This document shows positions 37,543 to 45,587 of a stretch of 64,000 nt of DNA, one piece after another (within the stretch, counting starts at the first letter, position 1; every line of letters starts with the position of its first letter). The stretch spans positions 21,657 to 85,656 of the forward strand of contig NZ_QCZK02000030.1 in assembly GCF_003347595.2 (NCBI RefSeq), read 5' to 3'. The notes below the pieces were generated by a model that did not search any database, had not been told where the DNA came from, and worked only from the letters and a program-made list of their open reading frames with translations. The position numbers and the translations under genes are program-made. Source of the DNA: Botryobacter ruber (lineage in GTDB: Bacteria; Bacteroidota; Bacteroidia; Cytophagales; Hymenobacteraceae).

Positions 37543-38505
37543 TTATTGTAAGAATATTTTTCTGGAAAGGCCTTTGTCAGATCGTACAATGTACAGCCCT
37601 TTGCCAGGGATAGCTACTTCGCTACCTTTACCAACTAATGCACCAGTCAGGTTGTAAACCGAAAGGTTGCCTTTGTTATTTGTAGCAACAAATACATTAT
37701 TTTCTATTTCAAAGAAGGGCTCGTTGCCGGCAAGCTCAGCCTTTAAAGAAGTTACGGCAGGTCCGGTGGCAGTCATCGATAGGCCAAATACTTTTATACG
37801 TTGGCCTCTGCCTTCATTATTGAGCCAGGGAATAATTCTAACCATAACCGGTTGTGTTTGCGAAAGTGTTGCCAACAAGTTGAACCCCTGATCATCACCA
37901 TTAGCTACAAACCTATAGGTTCTTCCGCCTTGTTGCTCCAATGTTTTTGTAGTATAGCCTTCCCAGGTAACACCGCCATCAGTTGAAACTTCTATCCCGA
38001 AAACGATAGTCCTATTGGGATTATTGGGAAGAGTACTTAAGTCACTACCTGCCTGGATTGTCAGACTTTTAATATCAGTTACCGGCAGACTTGTAAGTGA
38101 GCCAAACACAATTGCCGGATCATTTGGATTTGCTACGTAGCCAGCCCAGTTTGTATTTTCTCTTAATTGTAAATACCCGGTTGGTACATCTGCATCAGGG
38201 GTGCCCTTACCATTGCAGTCGGGCGCCATGATAGAAACATTTTTAAATGTCCAGCCCCCGGAACTGCCGTTTTCGTTATGGATAGATCCGCTATGCTCTG
38301 TAACATTTTGATCTGTACCGGCCCCACACCCTTTATGAATTACACCATCTTTCTCTACACCAGTCAGAAAATAACCCTGTGACTGAGGCGGAATCTCTTT
38401 AGGATTAAGCGTATAGGTTCTTTCTTGTGTCTGCGCAAAAACACCCGTGGTGCTGAATGCTATGAGCAGGGTAGCAAATAGTTTTTTCGTAGTTCTCATC
38501 TTCAT
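37543..38505 (-). CDS. Secreted protein of unknown function with T9SS-like tail
   Basis: I do not recognise this family. About 320 residues from the ATG that gives MKMRTTKKLFATLLIAFSTT, a clear signal peptide ending GVFAQ; the frame opens four codons earlier. The mature part has a Gly/Asn-rich beta-type composition: 'YTLNPKEIPPQSQGYFLTG', 'HKGCGAGTDQNVTEHSGS', 'GGWTFKNVSIMAPDCNG', 'TIVFGIEVSTDGGVTWEGY', 'PVMVRIIPWLNNEGRGQRIK'. The region 'DIKSLTIQAGSDLS' through 'KVFGLSMTATGP' looks like a jelly-roll carbohydrate-binding module. The last 70 residues (FEIENNVFVATNNKGNLSVY to GLSRKIFLQ) resemble a T9SS sorting domain. The position, 94 bp after susD pair 4 and ahead of the pectinolytic genes, suggests a surface pectin-binding protein (inference). 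Confidence 0.7.
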   Translation of the reverse strand: MKMRTTKKLFATLLIAFSTTGVFAQTQERTYTLNPKEIPPQSQGYFLTGVEKDGVIHKGCGAGTDQNVTEHSGSIHNENGSSGGWTFKNVSIMAPDCNGKGTPDADVPTGYLQLRENTNWAGYVANPNDPAIVFGSLTSLPVTDIKSLTIQAGSDLSTLPNNPNRTIVFGIEVSTDGGVTWEGYTTKTLEQQGGRTYRFVANGDDQGFNLLATLSQTQPVMVRIIPWLNNEGRGQRIKVFGLSMTATGPAVTSLKAELAGNEPFFEIENNVFVATNNKGNLSVYNLTGALVGKGSEVAIPGKGLYIVRSDKGLSRKIFLQ

Positions 38506-38558
38506 AATAAAACACATTTATAGTTAAGAATTAGTAAATACTTATACGTTATAGGTAT

Positions 38559-38597
38559 GGGTGTAGGACACTTGTTATTAACCAATATCCTACACCC
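38559..38597 (-). terminator. Hairpin between susD pair 4 and the unknown secreted protein gene
   Basis: Perfect 10-bp arms GGGTGTAGGA / TCCTACACCC. No T-run follows on the minus strand, so it may act as an mRNA processing or stability element rather than a full terminator. Confidence 0.5.
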
Positions 38598-38611
38598 TTT
38601 GTTTAACTTAA

Positions 38612-40468
38612 TTATTGTAGTGGATCAAATCCATCACCGCCCGTCCAGCCGATTGTTTGCTTAATCTTTGGATCTTTTTCCAAATTTGTAAGTGGTACAA
38701 AATAGAAGTTATAAAGAGGCTGCTTGTAATCTATATCCCTCGTATCAAGTGTTACAGGCTCAGTTCTGAAATAAAGCAGGTGATTACTATCATCATTCCA
38801 GTTTGTGTTGTCACGAATATTGGTTTCGAAATGCGTTTTGGCTCTGGTCCGCATTGCAGCCAAGAGTTGTTCTTCAGTCATTTTCCCTTCCGATACCTTT
38901 TTTTGTTCATCTTCTGTTGGCTGAATATTGGCAACTTCAATAACTTTATCCAGATCCAGGATAGTCTGTAAACCAGTTCTCCTGGTTCCATTTAATTTCT
39001 CTGCAAATAAATTTCGACGACGTAAATCCCAATGTCTTTTATTTTCAAATGCCAGTTCAACTTGTCTTTCGCGCATAATAACATCACGCATCGCCTCCTT
39101 CGACATACTCGGCTCTAAACCGAAGTTTCCATCCCCTTCCGTTATTCCGGCTCTTTTCCGGATTGCTTTTAGCTCTGTATAAGCTTCATCGGTGGCGCCC
39201 ACTTCATTTGCAGCTTCTGCCAGGTTCAGCAACACTTCCGCATAGCGCAGTTCTATCCAGTCAGTCCATGTTCTGTTCAATTCTGTTGGAGGAACGGCAG
39301 GATTAATCATCTTTTTCAGGAAAAATCCGGTTGTTGTATTCTGTGTGAGCTCCTGATTATTAGGTTGACCATTGGATGCGATATACGTCCACTGCCTTCT
39401 CTGTGCCGGGTTTGTATATATAGTACCACCTGGCAACGGATACATCATACTATTATAAGCCACTGTAGCATTCAGTCTAGGATCGCGGTTTTTCCAGTAT
39501 AATCTTTCATTATAATCTGGATGCCCCTGAATAGGCTTTCCATCTTTCATCGGGAATGCCTGCACAAATTCCCAGGTAGGATTACCCGAGGATGTTGTAC
39601 GGGGAGACTTAACACTGGCCGGACGCACACTACGCTCATACCCATGTGATATTCGTGTATTATCGAAAACAGTTACAATGATGGCTTCTTTATTTGCTTC
39701 GTCAATAAATATCCGGTCGAAATTTGTATGTAGCCCATGACCAGCTGCCAATGCCAGTTCTTTTGCCTGCTTATTCGCTTCATATGCTACCGTCCAGCGT
39801 TCTGCTAAATTATTTGGATTAAACTGAGGGCTTGCATAATAAAGCAGTATACGTCCTTTAAGGCCTGCAGCAGCTGCTTTTGTAAACCGTCCGAAATCAG
39901 TAGCAGGCCAGGTAGGAGGCAACTTTTCGATAGCTTCATCTAAATCCCGTACTATCAACCCGATACTGGTGGCAGCATTAGAACGTTCCATAAATAATCC
40001 TTCTCCCATATTAGGATCCTGTACGTCCATTACCATTGGCACTCCCCCGTAAAGCTTCACCAGTTCCCAGTATATCCAGGCTCTCATCATCAGTGCCTGC
40101 CCTTTGATTACATTTTTTTGATCTTCAGGAATTGACCCTTTATCAATCTCTGCAAGTAAAATATTTATTCTTCGTATATGGCTATAAACATCAACCCCCC
40201 AAGTACCATATGCTGAACTAGCGGTTAACATACCATACATCATATTGTCTACCCCGGAACCAGTCGATTCATCAGATAAACCAGAATTTGCATTTCCTTG
40301 GAAGCCTGGTAAAGTTCTGCTATACAAGTTATTTAAATATAATCTTGCTAAATCTGAGTTTTGCCAAACGTCCTCATTATCCACAGCATCCAATTCCCTT
40401 TTTTCTATCACTTCCTCACAGGAAGCAAAAAAACAGAGCAGGAAAAGATATATTATTAACTTTTTCAT
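38612..40468 (-). CDS. SusD/RagB-family outer-membrane lipoprotein, pair 4
   Basis: The 618-residue product has a short SPII signal with Cys17 (LLCFFASCEEVIEKREL). SusD features are 'VIKGQALMMRAWIYWELVKL', 'YGGVPMVMDVQDPN', 'AAGLKGRILLYYASPQFNPN', 'WIELRYAEVLLNLAEAANEV', 'IMRERQVELAFENKRHWDLR' and the C-terminal 'TGGDGFDPLQ'. It is related to pair 3 SusD (shared ASPQFN and FDPLQ motifs). susC ends 20 bp upstream. It is the glycan-binding lid of the transporter closest to the secreted lyases and esterase, which makes it a strong candidate for the pectin-oligomer uptake pair (inference from position). Confidence 0.95.
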   Translation of the reverse strand: MKKLIIYLFLLCFFASCEEVIEKRELDAVDNEDVWQNSDLARLYLNNLYSRTLPGFQGNANSGLSDESTGSGVDNMMYGMLTASSAYGTWGVDVYSHIRRINILLAEIDKGSIPEDQKNVIKGQALMMRAWIYWELVKLYGGVPMVMDVQDPNMGEGLFMERSNAATSIGLIVRDLDEAIEKLPPTWPATDFGRFTKAAAAGLKGRILLYYASPQFNPNNLAERWTVAYEANKQAKELALAAGHGLHTNFDRIFIDEANKEAIIVTVFDNTRISHGYERSVRPASVKSPRTTSSGNPTWEFVQAFPMKDGKPIQGHPDYNERLYWKNRDPRLNATVAYNSMMYPLPGGTIYTNPAQRRQWTYIASNGQPNNQELTQNTTTGFFLKKMINPAVPPTELNRTWTDWIELRYAEVLLNLAEAANEVGATDEAYTELKAIRKRAGITEGDGNFGLEPSMSKEAMRDVIMRERQVELAFENKRHWDLRRRNLFAEKLNGTRRTGLQTILDLDKVIEVANIQPTEDEQKKVSEGKMTEEQLLAAMRTRAKTHFETNIRDNTNWNDDSNHLLYFRTEPVTLDTRDIDYKQPLYNFYFVPLTNLEKDPKIKQTIGWTGGDGFDPLQ

Positions 40469-40488
40469 ATATAAATATTAATATAAGA

Positions 40489-43400
40489 CTAAAAGGTTAC
40501 GTTTAAGCCAAAATTTGAGGTTGTAACCATAGGATATTCGTATGCCCTTGCCACACTCGGATCTTTATGATCGAAAGGGTTTATTACTGTCCATATGTTT
40601 GTTCCGGCATAGAATACCTTAAACTGTGGCAACTTCCACCTTTGAGTCAGCTTACTCGGCAATTCGTATGATACGTTAATATTGTTCAGTCTCAAGGTAT
40701 GGCCATCGCGCATCCAGAAAGTTGATATCTGATCTGCCATACCATAATTAAATGGTCTTGGCATAGAGGCATTCGGATTATCCGGTGTCCAGTAATCGTT
40801 CCAGAACGAGAACACATTGGTATTCGAGGTTGGCAGTACCATCTCGTCTTTCTGAATAAATACTTTATGTCCAAATGCACCGCTAAAAGTAGCACTGGCC
40901 CTCAGGTTCTTCCATGAAGCTCCAAGTGTAAAGCCGTAAGCATATGCAGGGCTGGTTCTTTCTGCGATAATCGTTCTATCCCACTGATTGATTTCGCCGT
41001 CAGGACCTTCGGAATAGTTTTCTCCTCTGATATCCTTGTAATAGATCATACCCATTTCTACAGGTACACCATCGATTGTGGAATACATACCTAATACACG
41101 ATCCAAGTCTTCCTGAGTTCTGATAATACCTAAGGCGATCATACCAGGCTGGTTGCTCGGGTCATTCAGAAGCTGATCGTCCCAGCGGCCGATTACGGCT
41201 GGGTTCTGCGGTATTTTGGTCGGACGACCGTAGTTCCAGGAAATGTTACCACCAACATTGTAACTAAAGTCATTTCCTATGTTATTGTTATGCCCTAGAC
41301 TTAATTCAAAACCTTTAGAAAAAGCAGCACCATAGTTCTGCTGCGGAGGCTTTGGAGCTCCTAAAGTTGTTGGGTTAACACTGTTAACAGGCATCAGTAT
41401 ATCAAAGCTGTTACGGTAGAAAGCGTCGAATCCTACGGTAATTTTATTATTAAGCACTCTGGCATCCAGACCTACGTTATACATGTCGTTCTTCTGCCAG
41501 GTAACGGTTGGATAAAATATACCTTCATTTTTCACGTCAATGGCACCGGTTAAGTTTGGCGTAGTACCTGTTCCGAACAACGGACCTGTTATATTAGCAC
41601 CATAGCTCTGCTTCCACATAAACCCTCTTCCAGGTTCTGTACCTGTACGGCCATAAGACGCACGTATTTTCAAGAAATTAATGAAGTTAATATTATCCCT
41701 GAAGAAATTTTCTTCAGTAATGATCCAACCAGCTGATACATTTGGAAAAGCTCCCCATGCAAAATCAGGGTGAAACTTCTGCGAAGCTTCGTACCGGAAT
41801 GCTGTTTCCAGCAGGTATTTTCCTTTATAATTGTAATTCAAGCGGCCGATATAAGATAATCGTCCTGTTTCGGCGGCATTTCCGCCGGTTACGATGCCTG
41901 CATCATTAAAGGCCCAGAACTGATCATAGCCCTTAATGTTTGCAGTTTTTTTCGTTGTGTGATAGTTTCGGTTTTCATCCTCCCTTTGTTCGTAAACAAA
42001 GAGGGCGTCAATCTGATGAGCACCAAAGGTACGGTTGTACGTCAGGGAAGTATTCAGCTGGTAGAATTTTGAATAATCCATACTCTCCCGCATACTTTCA
42101 TCATTTTCCTGACGACGTTCCGGGTTAGAAGCAAACTCATTAGCATACAAGTGACTAGCTCCACCAGCTCTTCTCAGGGCATAAGCAATCACATCCTGAC
42201 CATATCGCTTTCCTCTTGTATTTGCATCATTATATGAGAAAAACGCCCTTGCTTTCAAACCTTTTATAAATGGAACTTTGTAATCGAATGCACCTGAAAG
42301 ATTTGTATTACTGGAGGTACTGTTATTATAGCTATCAGCTTCCAGCAAGGCATAGGGATTATAACCACCGTCTACAGCTGTAGGCAAACCATCAACCACC
42401 GGAGGAGCCCATCTTGGAGCTGTCAGCAATCTTGTATAAAGACCTTTTAGAGTAGGATCACCAGCAAAGTAGGGTTCGTTACGAGTACCACGATTAGTAC
42501 TTACTCCAAGTGTGAAAGTAATATCTTTCGTTATATCTGCTTCAATGTTAGTTCTAAGGGAATAACGACTATACTTCAGTCGCTCTATATTTCCTGTTTC
42601 AGAATAATATGCCCCCCCTACAAAATACCGGATATTATCGCTTCCTCCACTCACATTCAGCGTATGACGCATCGTCATTCCATTCTTGTATAATCCGTCC
42701 AGCCAATTATAGTCAAGCGTATCCATCGCAGCAATTTCATCCTCAGAAAAATACTTAAACCTAATTAGGGGGGAATTTTTGTATCTGTTAAACACATCCT
42801 CAGGCACATAATACTTACGCCCCTCATGGTCTAATATCTCATTAAGCATAAGCGCATGCTCCCTGGCGCTTAGCATTTCAGGAAATTGCGTAGCCTGAGC
42901 AACACCAAGTGATGTACTATAACTAACCTTTGGCTTTCCTTTACCGCCTCTTTTGGTTTTCACCAGCACAACACCGCCACCGGCCCGGGCGCCATAAACA
43001 GCCGCCGCACCATCTTTAAGAATTGAAATACTCTCAACTTCCGAAGCATCGAGCAGGTTAAATTGTTCAACACCATTATCCTCGTAAATAACACCGTCTA
43101 TCACATAAGTAACAATATCGGGATTGGGAGCCTTATCTGTTGGACGCCGAATTGTAAGTGGGGTAGGCACACCTGGCCTGCCAGAGTTTTGTGTAGCAAC
43201 ACGAACCCCCGCCATACGACCAATGATTGCCTCCGACAGGTTCGCCACCGGCAGGTCTTCAATTTCTTTCGCTTGCAACGTTTCCACAGCACCTGTCAGG
43301 TTAGCACGTTTCTGCTCGCCGTAACCAACCACCACCACTTCTTCCAAAGCAGCAGCACCTGCTTTTAATGAAACATTGACTACGCTGCGCGTCCCAACTT

Positions 43401-43767
43401 TTTGTTCCTGGTCCTGGTAGCCAATATACTTAAACACTAAAACTGCATCTTCATTAGGCACAGTCAAGGAATAATTACCTTCAACATCCGATACAGCACC
43501 CTGACTGGTACCTTTCACCAGGATATTCACACCCGGCAACGATTCTCCAGTTGCCTCGTCTTTCACCTGCCCTTTTACTGTAATAGGTTTCGGCGCCTGT
43601 TGCAACGGACCGCCTTTCTTATCTTTCAGTAAGATCGGGCTCTCCTGATTTTTTGCGTACACTTTTACCGAAGAAGCATCGGCTAACTGTTGTGCGTAAC
43701 CATAGCTACACGGCAGCATGAAGCCCAGTGCCACCAGCCATTTTGAATTGAATAGAAAACGCTTCAT
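40489..43767 (-). CDS. SusC/RagA TonB-dependent outer-membrane transporter, pair 4
   Basis: The start MKRFLFNSKWLVALGFMLPC (CAT at 43765..43767) gives 1092 residues with a proper signal peptide ending YGYAQ; the open frame runs on upstream through the operator region and was not used. Domains: CarboxypepD_reg-like (ITVKGQVKDEATGESLPGVN to VSLKAGAAALEE), TonB-box/plug (VVVVGYGEQKRANLTGAVET, EVESISILKDGAAAVYGARA, GGGVVLVKTKRGGKGKPKV), then a barrel ending TTSNFGLNVTF. It forms the outer-membrane channel for pair 4. The promoter lies about 205 bp upstream, with two dyad copies between or next to it. It is transcribed divergently from the IclR regulator gene. Confidence 0.95.
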   Translation of the reverse strand: MKRFLFNSKWLVALGFMLPCSYGYAQQLADASSVKVYAKNQESPILLKDKKGGPLQQAPKPITVKGQVKDEATGESLPGVNILVKGTSQGAVSDVEGNYSLTVPNEDAVLVFKYIGYQDQEQKVGTRSVVNVSLKAGAAALEEVVVVGYGEQKRANLTGAVETLQAKEIEDLPVANLSEAIIGRMAGVRVATQNSGRPGVPTPLTIRRPTDKAPNPDIVTYVIDGVIYEDNGVEQFNLLDASEVESISILKDGAAAVYGARAGGGVVLVKTKRGGKGKPKVSYSTSLGVAQATQFPEMLSAREHALMLNEILDHEGRKYYVPEDVFNRYKNSPLIRFKYFSEDEIAAMDTLDYNWLDGLYKNGMTMRHTLNVSGGSDNIRYFVGGAYYSETGNIERLKYSRYSLRTNIEADITKDITFTLGVSTNRGTRNEPYFAGDPTLKGLYTRLLTAPRWAPPVVDGLPTAVDGGYNPYALLEADSYNNSTSSNTNLSGAFDYKVPFIKGLKARAFFSYNDANTRGKRYGQDVIAYALRRAGGASHLYANEFASNPERRQENDESMRESMDYSKFYQLNTSLTYNRTFGAHQIDALFVYEQREDENRNYHTTKKTANIKGYDQFWAFNDAGIVTGGNAAETGRLSYIGRLNYNYKGKYLLETAFRYEASQKFHPDFAWGAFPNVSAGWIITEENFFRDNINFINFLKIRASYGRTGTEPGRGFMWKQSYGANITGPLFGTGTTPNLTGAIDVKNEGIFYPTVTWQKNDMYNVGLDARVLNNKITVGFDAFYRNSFDILMPVNSVNPTTLGAPKPPQQNYGAAFSKGFELSLGHNNNIGNDFSYNVGGNISWNYGRPTKIPQNPAVIGRWDDQLLNDPSNQPGMIALGIIRTQEDLDRVLGMYSTIDGVPVEMGMIYYKDIRGENYSEGPDGEINQWDRTIIAERTSPAYAYGFTLGASWKNLRASATFSGAFGHKVFIQKDEMVLPTSNTNVFSFWNDYWTPDNPNASMPRPFNYGMADQISTFWMRDGHTLRLNNINVSYELPSKLTQRWKLPQFKVFYAGTNIWTVINPFDHKDPSVARAYEYPMVTTSNFGLNVTF

Positions 43768-43869
43768 ATAGAGATTAGATAATTTACTTTCAAGCTTTAC
43801 TAAAAGGCAATCCATGTTGGCGATTACTCTTAATAAAGGAACCCCGGTTACGCAATAAACAAAACCGCT

Positions 43870-43883
43870 CACTAACATTTGTT
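43870..43883. promoter_or_regulatory. Dyad operator candidate, susC pair 4 leader
   Basis: CACTAACATTTGTT, close to AACNAACGTTNGTT, about 90 nt downstream of the -7 box. Confidence 0.5.
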
Positions 43884-43954
43884 GCTCACACACAGAGGAT
43901 TACCCCTGCCCTTTCTGATAATCAGCCGCTAAACGATTAAGCTGTAAAGCCGTG

Positions 43955-43968
43955 AACAAGCATTAGTT
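43955..43968. promoter_or_regulatory. Dyad operator candidate at the susC pair 4 transcription start
   Basis: AACAAGCATTAGTT, ending 6 bp before the -7 box, so it would overlap the predicted transcription start. A bound protein there would block initiation. Confidence 0.5.
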
Positions 43969-43973
43969 ACATT

Positions 43974-44002
43974 CAAAAATAAATAAAATTTTTATATATA
44001 AA
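43974..44002 (-). promoter_or_regulatory. Promoter of susCD pair 4
   Basis: Minus-strand -7 box TATTTTTG (43974..43981) with AT palindrome TTTATATATAAA (43991..44002) centred 15.5 bp from the box. Confidence 0.65.
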
Positions 44003-44652
44003 AACTTTATTCGCAATTATTTTAACTAAGGCATTTAACAAGCGTAACGGAAACATGCCAATACAACCTATATTTGCCAAATCTTTCCAGGGCAGCAACT
44101 CTTTTCCCGGTTCAAAACCTCTGCTGTGTTTGCTAAAAAAATTACACAACCAGTACCCATCGCAGGACTACATCAGGAATTGGGAGAGGAGAGCTTGTTA
44201 TATAAAACCCCTATCTAATTTTCAACTCCAACAGCTACATATGATCAGGCAGCTTCAAGGCTAATTAAACTACAAACCGGCCGGAAAAATAATTCCAGAA
44301 CTATGGGAATATCCAACCAGGCCCGGAAGGTGCAACGCAGCTGCTGCTCATAAATATCCAGAAGCGCAAAGATGACTCCCTGCACAAAATGGGAGCAGGT
44401 CTGCGCGTGTCGTTTTATGGGAAAGCTGTTTTTAGCAACAGCACAGGCTATACCAGGATCAGTATTACAAACACATTCTTTGCTAACAGCAGCAGCGGCT
44501 GCCTGTAATGAAAAGAGATAAAATATAACCACTGCACTGGACGCATCTCGAATTTTTGTCCTATCTTAGCCGGGAAACAGGCTCGTTAACCTCCTCTGGT
44601 TACAGGAACCTGGAATTTGTACATATCATTATTACCTTAATTCTCACACAAC

Positions 44653-45423
44653 ATGACAGAGAAAGCTGTCAAGTACCAGGCACCGGCGCTGGAGAAGGGA
44701 CTTGACATTATCGAGTACCTGGCCCTGAAGGCTATCCCCCTTTCCCAGACTGAAATAGCAATTGGCATTAACAGAAATCCTAACGAAATCTTCCGTATGC
44801 TTGTGTCGCTCGAGGCACGGGGGTACATAAACCGCGAAGAGATTTCCGGGAAATACAAACTTTCGCTGAAGCTCTACAACCTGTCGCACCGCCACTCGCC
44901 TGTCGACGAGATACGGGCGGCAGCGCAGTACCCAATGTACGAACTGGCCGGAAAACTAAAGCAGTCCTGCCACCTGAGCGTGCTCTACCACAACCAGCTG
45001 ATGGTAATCCACCAGTCCAAAAGCCCGAGTCCGATTGCGCTGTCGGTGGAGGAAGGAAGCCTTTTCCCGCTGATGCTCACAGCTTCGGGAAGAGTTTTAC
45101 TCGCTTATATGAGTGATGAGGAGCGGGAAAATACGCTCAGGTCCATTGACCTTTATAAGAGCTACACCAAACCGCAGCAGCAAAAGTTCCTGCAACAGCT
45201 CGACCACATAAGGGATGCCGGAAGACACGTCGAGTCCAGCGACCTGTCGCGGGGCGTGACGGACATTGTAATGCCTATCGGAAACGCCGAAACCGGTGTG
45301 GTAGCTGCCCTGGCCGTATCTATCCTGACAACGGAATATAACGAGAACCTGTCGCTGGAGGAAACAAATAAAATGGTGCAGGAGTGTGTTGAAAAGATAA
45401 CGAAACGTATTGGCCTTGTGTAG
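44653..45423 (+). CDS. IclR-family transcriptional regulator
   Basis: The 256-residue product has an N-terminal winged helix-turn-helix (about 10-70: ALEKGLDIIEYLALKAIPLS, QTEIAIGINRNPNEIFRML, LEARGYINREEISGKYKLS) and the IclR effector domain (about 80-250) with 'CHLSVLYHNQLMVIHQSKSP', 'LFPLMLTASGRVLLAYMS' and 'VTDIVMPIGNAETGVVAALA'. It is a cytoplasmic DNA-binding protein; IclR members such as KdgR respond to pectin-derived keto acids. It is the only gene on the plus strand and the only regulator in the window, divergent from susC pair 4 and convergent with a GH2 gene. The leader just before the ATG is not purine-rich enough to show a classic ribosome-binding site. The recurrent promoter palindrome or dyad are its likely targets (inference). 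Confidence 0.92.
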   Translation: MTEKAVKYQAPALEKGLDIIEYLALKAIPLSQTEIAIGINRNPNEIFRMLVSLEARGYINREEISGKYKLSLKLYNLSHRHSPVDEIRAAAQYPMYELAGKLKQSCHLSVLYHNQLMVIHQSKSPSPIALSVEEGSLFPLMLTASGRVLLAYMSDEERENTLRSIDLYKSYTKPQQQKFLQQLDHIRDAGRHVESSDLSRGVTDIVMPIGNAETGVVAALAVSILTTEYNENLSLEETNKMVQECVEKITKRIGLV

Positions 45424-45444
45424 TAGCTAACGATGCTGCTTTTC

Positions 45445-45519
45445 CAGGTGCAGAGGCTGTGGTGGCTGTAGCAGCAGAATAATTTGCAGCTGCAGTGGCT
45501 ATGGTGGCAGCTGCAGTAA
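45445..45519 (+). repeat. Repeat family A, two tandem copies
   Basis: Copy 1 at 45445..45480 (GCAGAGGCTGTGGTGGCTGT) and copy 2 at 45485..45519 (GCAGTGGCTATGGTGGCAGC) in the same orientation, in the 164-bp gap between two convergent genes. Confidence 0.75.
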
Positions 45520-45533
45520 TATTTTCACTATAA

Positions 45534-45567
45534 AAAACCCGGCAGGTTTCTGAACCTGCCGGGTTTT
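45534..45567. terminator. Bidirectional terminator between iclR and GH2 genes
   Basis: Perfect 15-bp arms AAAACCCGGCAGGTT / AACCTGCCGGGTTTT with a 4-nt loop, T-runs on both strands. It separates the convergent iclR (stop 45423) and GH2 (stop 45588) genes. Confidence 0.92.
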
Positions 45568-45587
45568 TACATTTTGTAGGGCTGCTA

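Larger units (their letters stand above)
43768..44652. other. Divergent intergenic region between susC pair 4 and the IclR gene
   Basis: 885 bp. The susC side carries the promoter with AT palindrome and two dyads. The part from about 44040 to 44640 shows only short frames (for example 44055..44264 and 44245..44532) with no recognisable protein. No clear TAnnTTTG box was found for the plus-strand regulator gene. Confidence 0.65.

Noticed and set aside
43768..43893. 42-codon N-terminal extension of susC pair 4 (GTG start)
   Set aside because: It covers the dyad region, adds no recognisable sequence and displaces a good signal peptide that begins at 43767.
44245..44532. Minus-strand 95-codon frame in the iclR/susC divergent region
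   Set aside because: No recognisable domain, no ribosome-binding site or promoter, odd composition with Ala runs arising from a repeat-like stretch.
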